Shown: positions 59,394-64,000 of the stretch, piece after piece
Numbering within the stretch: position 1 is the stretch's first letter
Layout: each line of letters starts with the position of its first letter
Assembly: GCA_900548355.1 (NCBI GenBank)
Contig: URKR01000009.1
Location: 1-64,000 of the forward strand
DNA length: 64,000 nt
Reading direction: 5' to 3'
From: an uncultured Oscillospiraceae bacterium
GTDB taxonomy: Bacteria; Bacillota; Clostridia; Oscillospirales; Ruminococcaceae
Made by a program: the position numbers and the translations under genes
Notes under the pieces: generated by a model
What the model saw: only the letters and a program-made list of their open reading frames with translations
Databases searched by the model: none
Told to the model about the DNA's origin: nothing

Positions 59394-61937
59394 GTGAAAT
59401 ACGATTTCAAACAAGTGGAAGCCAAATGGCAAAAAGTCTGGCAGGATGAACACACCTTCCATGCCGAAATCGACCATGCGAAGCCGAAGTTCTACGCGCT
59501 GGTCGAATTCCCGTACCCTTCGGCCGCGGGTTTGCACGTCGGCCATCCGCGCAGCTACACCGCGCTTGACATTGTCGCGCGCAAAAAGCGCCAGTGCGGC
59601 TACAACGTCCTCTACCCGATGGGTTGGGACGCCTTCGGCCTGCCAACCGAGAACTATGCGCTGAAAAACCACATCAACCCCGAAATCGTCACGGCCAAGA
59701 ACATCGCCCGGTTCAAATCCCAGCTGCAGGCGCTCGGTCTTTCGTTTGACTGGGACCGCGAAATCAACACCACCGACCCCGATTACTACAAGTGGACGCA
59801 GTGGATTTTCCTGCAGCTTTACAAAAAAGGCCTGGCCTATAAAAAAGAAACCACCGTCAACTACTGCACCGGCTGCAAGGTCGTGCTCGCGAACGAGGAG
59901 GTTGTCAACGGCGTCTGCGAGCGTTGCGGCAGCCCGGTCGTGCACAAGGTCAAGAGCCAGTGGATGCTCAAGATCACGGCCTACGCCGACCGCCTGATCG
60001 ACGACCTCGACGGGCTCGATTTTATTGAGCGCGTTTCGACCCAGCAGAAAAACTGGATCGGCCGCAGCCACGGCGCCGAGATCAACTTTGCAACCACCGC
60101 CGGCGATACCCTCACCGTCTATACCACCCGCGCCGACACGCTGTTCGGCTGCACCTATATGGTTGTAAGCCCCGAGCACGCCTTCCTCAAAAAATGGACG
60201 GAGGCCGGCCTGATCCAAAACCCCGAGGCCGTCGCCGCTTACCAGGCCGACGCCGCCCGCAAGTCGGAGTTTGAGCGCACCGAGCTCAACAAGGAAAAGA
60301 CCGGCGTGCGGATCGAAGGGGTGGAGGCGATCAACCCGGTCAACGGCAAGAAAGTCCCGATCTTTATCTCGGACTATGTCCTCGCCACCTACGGCACCGG
60401 CGCGATCATGGCCGTGCCTGCCCACGATACCCGCGACTGGGAATTTGCAACCAAGTTCGGCCTGCCCATTGTCGAGGTCGTCAAGGGCAACACCCCGAGC
60501 GACCTTTCGAAGGAAGCGTTCACCGATGTCGCAACCGGAACGCTGGTCAACTCCGGTTTCCTCGATGGCCTTTCGGTCGAGGATGCGAAGGAGAAGATGT
60601 ACGCCTGGCTGGAAGAGACCGGCAACGGCCACAAACAGGTCAACTTCAAACTGCGGGACTGGGTGTTCAGCCGTCAGCGCTACTGGGGCGAGCCGATCCC
60701 GATGGTGTACTGCGAAAAGTGCGGCTGGCAGCCCCTGCCCGAAAGCGAGCTGCCGCTCCGCCTGCCTGAAATCAAGGACTTTGAGCCCGGCGAGGACGGC
60801 GAGAGCCCGCTGGCCCGACACACCGAGTGGGTCAACACCACCTGCCCGTGCTGCGGCGGCCCCGCCAAGCGTGAGACCGATACGATGCCCCAGTGGGCCG
60901 GTTCAAGCTGGTACTTCCTGCGGTATATGGACCCCCACAACCCCGACGCGATCGCGAGCAAGGAAGCCCTTGACTACTGGAGCCCGGTTGACTGGTACAA
61001 CGGCGGTATGGAGCACACGACCCTCCACCTGCTCTACAGCCGGTTCTGGCACAAATTCCTCTATGACATCGGCGTTGTGCCCACCAAGGAACCTTACGCC
61101 AAGCGGACAAGCCACGGCATGATCCTCGGCCTCAACCCCCATGCATTTGAAAACCAGACTGCGGCCGAGCAAAAGCGCCTTGTCGCCGAATACGGCAGCG
61201 AGAAGGCTGCCCGCGCGCATCTGGTCGAGCAGTTCGGCGAGATGGCCGAGCACCCGATTGTCAAGATGTCGAAATCTTTGGGCAACGTCGTCAACCCTGA
61301 CGATGTCGTGGACGAATACGGCGCCGACACCCTGCGCCTGTATGAGATGTTCATCGGCGACTTTGAGAAAGCCGCCCCCTGGAACACCTCCTCGATCAAG
61401 GGCTGCAAGCGGTTCCTTGACCGCATCTGGGCCCTGGCCGACAAGCAGGTCGAGGGCGAGGGCGTGCGCCCGGCGCTTGAGCCGCTCATGCACCGCACAA
61501 TCAAGAAGGTCGGAGAGGATATTGATACCCTCAAGGCCAACACCGCAATCGCCCAGCTCATGATTTATGTCAATGCCCTGTATGACAACGGCGGCGCCAC
61601 CCGCGCCGAGTTTGAGGTGCTGCTGCAGCTGCTCAACCCGTTTGCCCCGCACATGACCGAAGAGCTCTGGCAGCAGATGGGCCACGGCGACCAGCTCGCC
61701 TATCACCCCTGGCCGCAGTATGACGAAGCCAAGTGCGTTGAGCAGACTGTGGAAATCGCCGTGCAGGTCAACGGCAAGGTGCGCGCCCGTATCCAGGTGC
61801 CGGCCGATGTCGAAGCCGCCGATGCGATTGCGGCTGCCAAGGCAGAACCTGCCGTTGCCGGGGCCATTGCCGGCAAAACCGTTGTCAAGGAAATCTATGT
61901 CAAGGGCAAGCTCGTCAACCTTGCGGTGAAGGGCTGA
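59394..61937 (+). CDS. leuS: Leucyl-tRNA synthetase
   Basis: 847 residues from GTG 59394, after GGGGGAG; the frame opens 18 bases earlier at an ATG that would overlap the ribosome site. HIGH motif in [17 protein letters not shown], zinc-binding CEKCGWQPL and CPCCGG, the CP1 editing domain (about 220-420, with [17 protein letters not shown]), KMSKS in [15 protein letters not shown], and a C-terminal anticodon domain. Full family length. The short upstream gap has no T-box. Confidence 0.97.
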   Translation: MKYDFKQVEAKWQKVWQDEHTFHAEIDHAKPKFYALVEFPYPSAAGLHVGHPRSYTALDIVARKKRQCGYNVLYPMGWDAFGLPTENYALKNHINPEIVTAKNIARFKSQLQALGLSFDWDREINTTDPDYYKWTQWIFLQLYKKGLAYKKETTVNYCTGCKVVLANEEVVNGVCERCGSPVVHKVKSQWMLKITAYADRLIDDLDGLDFIERVSTQQKNWIGRSHGAEINFATTAGDTLTVYTTRADTLFGCTYMVVSPEHAFLKKWTEAGLIQNPEAVAAYQADAARKSEFERTELNKEKTGVRIEGVEAINPVNGKKVPIFISDYVLATYGTGAIMAVPAHDTRDWEFATKFGLPIVEVVKGNTPSDLSKEAFTDVATGTLVNSGFLDGLSVEDAKEKMYAWLEETGNGHKQVNFKLRDWVFSRQRYWGEPIPMVYCEKCGWQPLPESELPLRLPEIKDFEPGEDGESPLARHTEWVNTTCPCCGGPAKRETDTMPQWAGSSWYFLRYMDPHNPDAIASKEALDYWSPVDWYNGGMEHTTLHLLYSRFWHKFLYDIGVVPTKEPYAKRTSHGMILGLNPHAFENQTAAEQKRLVAEYGSEKAARAHLVEQFGEMAEHPIVKMSKSLGNVVNPDDVVDEYGADTLRLYEMFIGDFEKAAPWNTSSIKGCKRFLDRIWALADKQVEGEGVRPALEPLMHRTIKKVGEDIDTLKANTAIAQLMIYVNALYDNGGATRAEFEVLLQLLNPFAPHMTEELWQQMGHGDQLAYHPWPQYDEAKCVEQTVEIAVQVNGKVRARIQVPADVEAADAIAAAKAEPAVAGAIAGKTVVKEIYVKGKLVNLAVKG

Positions 61938-61956
61938 TCGGCCGGGGGGAATCCGC

Positions 61957-64000
61957 ATGCCAACCACTGTTGCCACGCGGCGCAGATTACCGGCCGCATT
62001 GCGTGCGCGGCTCCTTGCAGGGCTGGTGCTGCTGGCTGAATGTCTGGCGCTGCTCATCGGGTTTGCAGCCGACCGTGCGCACACGGCTGCCACGCCTTCC
62101 GTCATTCTGCTGGCGGACCGTATGATTTCCCGCGTGGGGGAACAGGCGTATAGCGGTTATGACGGTTTTACGGTGGAAGAAGGCTGCACCGGCGAAGTCA
62201 TGACCACCAACTGGATCGAAATGCCGGCTGGAATGTACAACCTGACCGTCGCCTATACAGGCGGCGATGATGTGGAAATTCAGTTTCACAACTCAGACAT
62301 CGAGATGGGGTGCATCCGCCTGCCTGCGGATACGCGGGCTGTAACGGTGCAGGCCTATGTGCCCACCGCGCAAACCCAGGCCACCCTGGTTGTCAATACC
62401 GAAGGCAGCGGTATCCAGCTGGAGAGCATTGTGCTGGAACCCAGCCAGGCGTATGGCTGGTTCCGGCTGCTGCGGCGCTTCTTCCTGCTCCTTGTGCTGG
62501 ATTTCTTTGCCTGGGTCTGGGTCCGCAGGCTGCCCTTCCCGGGCGGGCGGCGCGGCCGGGTTACGGCGCTGTCTCTCGGCGTGATCACGCTGCTTGCCAC
62601 GCTGCCCTTCCTCACCTCCAACTTGGTGGCGGGGCATGACCTGCCCTTCCACCTCAACCGGATCGAAGGGCTGGCCCAGGGGCTGGCCGGCGGCCAGTTC
62701 CCGGTGCGCATCCAGCCGTTCTGGCTTGAGGGCAACGGCTATGCGGTCAGCGTCTTTTACGGGGATTTGTTTTTGTATATCCCGGCCGCTTTGCGCCTGC
62801 TTGGCGTGCCGCTGCAGACGGCGTACCAGTTCTATGTCTTTCTGGCCAGCCTGGCCACGGCGGTGGTCAGCTGGTGGTGTGCGCGGCGGATGTTTGGCGA
62901 TGACGCCGCCGCGCTCTGTGTATCGGCGCTTTATACCCTGAGCGGGTATCGTCTTGTCGATGTTTACACCCGCGGCGCAGTGGGGGAGTATACGGCTCTG
63001 ATCTTTTTGCCGCTTGTCTGTTACGGGCTGTGGCAGATCCTGCGCCAGCCGGACGGCGCGCGTGCGAGGCCGCTGATCTGGCTGCCGGCGGCGGTTGGGT
63101 ATGCGGGGCTGCTGCAAAGCCACCTGCTGACCACCGAGATGGCCGGCACCTTCACCTTGCTGCTTTGCCTGGTCTGTGTGCGGCGGGTTTTCCGGCGCAA
63201 CACGTTCTTCCCTCTGCTTAAAGTGGTGGGGGCGGCCGTTGCGGCCAGCGCCTGGTACCTGGTGCCGCTGTTTGATTATATGCGCGGCGATTTCAAGGTG
63301 CACAGCGCCGGCCAGTATGGCGGCGTGGGGCGGATGGGGGCTTTCCCCGCCCAGATGTTCGGCCTGTTTTTTGACGCCAGCCCGGAACTGACCGCTACCA
63401 ATGTCGATATGGGCACCGTACAGGAGATGGCGATCGGCGTTGGCACGGCGGTGCTGCTGGCTGCGGCGCTGTTTGTGGCGGTACGCTTTTTGCTGGAAGA
63501 GCCGCTTGCGGAAACGGAGCACAAACTGCTGCGCATCGGCGGACTCGGGCTGTGGTTCGGGCTGCTCTGCTTCTGGATGTCGTCGGTTCTGTTCCCATGG
63601 CATGCGGTGGAATCGCTGCATCCGGTTCTGGCACGACTGTGCATGATCCTGCAGTATCCCTGGCGGCTGGAAGGCCTTGGCACCTGGTTCTGGGTGCTGG
63701 CAGGCGGCTGTGCGCTGGTGCTGCTGCGCCGCCGGTCGTCCTGGCGGCTGGGGGCCGGCGCAGTGCTCTGCGTGGTGACGCTGGTGACCTGGGGCAGCAT
63801 GAGCCAAAGCTACCTGGCAACCGATATTGTGGAAAACTACTACAGCGCTGCCGCACTGGACAGCGTTGCCATCAGCGGGGAAGAATACCTGCCGGCCGAC
63901 GCTGACCGTTATGTCATTGCAGACAGCCAGACCCCGATTACAGTCAACGCCGAAGTGACCGACTGGTCCCGGCAGGGTGTGCGGGTGGAACTGCAGGTGA
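61957..64000 (+). CDS. Large multi-pass membrane protein, 3' end beyond the window
   Basis: 681 codons are open from ATG 61957 (GGGGGG upstream) to the window edge. One N-terminal hydrophobic helix (LLAGLVLLAECLALLIGFAA) is followed by a beta-rich extracytoplasmic region of about 130 residues, then about ten membrane helices from residue 165. GHDLPFHLNRIEGLAQGL, early in the membrane part, resembles the first extracellular loop of GT-C-fold or YfhO/PTPS-related membrane proteins that use lipid-linked sugars, and YTRGAVGEYTALIFLPL supports that group. A glycosyltransferase role is inferred; the catalytic end is not visible. Confidence 0.75.
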   Translation, partial: MPTTVATRRRLPAALRARLLAGLVLLAECLALLIGFAADRAHTAATPSVILLADRMISRVGEQAYSGYDGFTVEEGCTGEVMTTNWIEMPAGMYNLTVAYTGGDDVEIQFHNSDIEMGCIRLPADTRAVTVQAYVPTAQTQATLVVNTEGSGIQLESIVLEPSQAYGWFRLLRRFFLLLVLDFFAWVWVRRLPFPGGRRGRVTALSLGVITLLATLPFLTSNLVAGHDLPFHLNRIEGLAQGLAGGQFPVRIQPFWLEGNGYAVSVFYGDLFLYIPAALRLLGVPLQTAYQFYVFLASLATAVVSWWCARRMFGDDAAALCVSALYTLSGYRLVDVYTRGAVGEYTALIFLPLVCYGLWQILRQPDGARARPLIWLPAAVGYAGLLQSHLLTTEMAGTFTLLLCLVCVRRVFRRNTFFPLLKVVGAAVAASAWYLVPLFDYMRGDFKVHSAGQYGGVGRMGAFPAQMFGLFFDASPELTATNVDMGTVQEMAIGVGTAVLLAAALFVAVRFLLEEPLAETEHKLLRIGGLGLWFGLLCFWMSSVLFPWHAVESLHPVLARLCMILQYPWRLEGLGTWFWVLAGGCALVLLRRRSSWRLGAGAVLCVVTLVTWGSMSQSYLATDIVENYYSAAALDSVAISGEEYLPADADRYVIADSQTPITVNAEVTDWSRQGVRVELQV

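Noticed and set aside
56651..59455. 934-codon minus-strand frame opposite yqeK, LCP and rsfS
   Set aside because: Shadow of three well-supported plus-strand genes; composition is an artefact of high GC.

Overview
The window reads as chromosome from a GC-rich anaerobic gut Firmicute, probably in the Faecalibacterium / Subdoligranulum / Gemmiger part of the Oscillospiraceae. The evidence is the housekeeping gene order (infC-rpmI-rplT; topA-trmFO-plsX-rnc-smc-ftsY; rdgB-yhbY-nadD-yqeK-LCP-rsfS-leuS), strong AGGAGG ribosome binding sites, and clostridial-type mobile genes. The genus is inference. I see no rRNA, tRNA or CRISPR array.

Layout. 1-0.65 kb: start of a Pro/Lys-rich protein probably belonging to a conjugative element, behind a leader with two tandem terminators. 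0.9-6.2 kb: UDP-glucose dehydrogenase, a small orphan, GlmM, a VanZ-family protein and GlmS (amino-sugar precursor supply). 6.6-17.3 kb: a lower-GC mobile region with a HTH protein, a DinG-type helicase, two small resolvase-like proteins lacking a standard active site, a RelB/RelE-type toxin-antitoxin pair, a SHOCT-like small protein, three consecutive large serine recombinase genes (the middle one without a catalytic domain), and an AT-rich 603-residue protein with a PD-(D/E)xK-like N-terminus.

17.7-25.4 kb: a Gfo/Idh/MocA oxidoreductase, then a complete vanG-type glycopeptide-resistance cluster on the minus strand (vanR-vanS, vanG, vanXY, vanT). Between vanS and vanG lie three 11-bp direct repeats, one of which contains the VanR consensus as I recall it, followed by a terminator-like hairpin. 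25.4-35.0 kb: a molybdenum-hydroxylase/purine island with three-subunit xanthine-dehydrogenase-type genes, divergent from an ABC importer, a ModE-type regulator, an NTPase-MocA fusion and a xanthine/uracil permease. The divergent promoters sit back to back inside a perfect inverted repeat.

35.1-36.5 kb: about 1.4 kb of AT-richer sequence with no credible protein gene but with a good minus-strand promoter, a minus-strand terminator and many internal hairpins. It is best explained as a very large structured noncoding RNA and is the most novel-looking item here. 36.7-40.9 kb (minus): argS, a DUF1934 protein, murI and the host ddl. 41.1-64 kb (plus): the infC operon with its leader, an rRNA methyltransferase, dprA, topA, trmFO, plsX, rnc, smc, ftsY, rdgB, yhbY, nadD, yqeK, an LCP protein, rsfS, leuS, and a large membrane protein cut by the window end.

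Genes that work together: GlmM/GlmS, MurI/Ddl and the LCP protein all serve the cell wall, and the van cluster remodels the same precursors. The xanthine permease, Mo importer, MocA fusion and Mo-hydroxylase form one purine-oxidation module.
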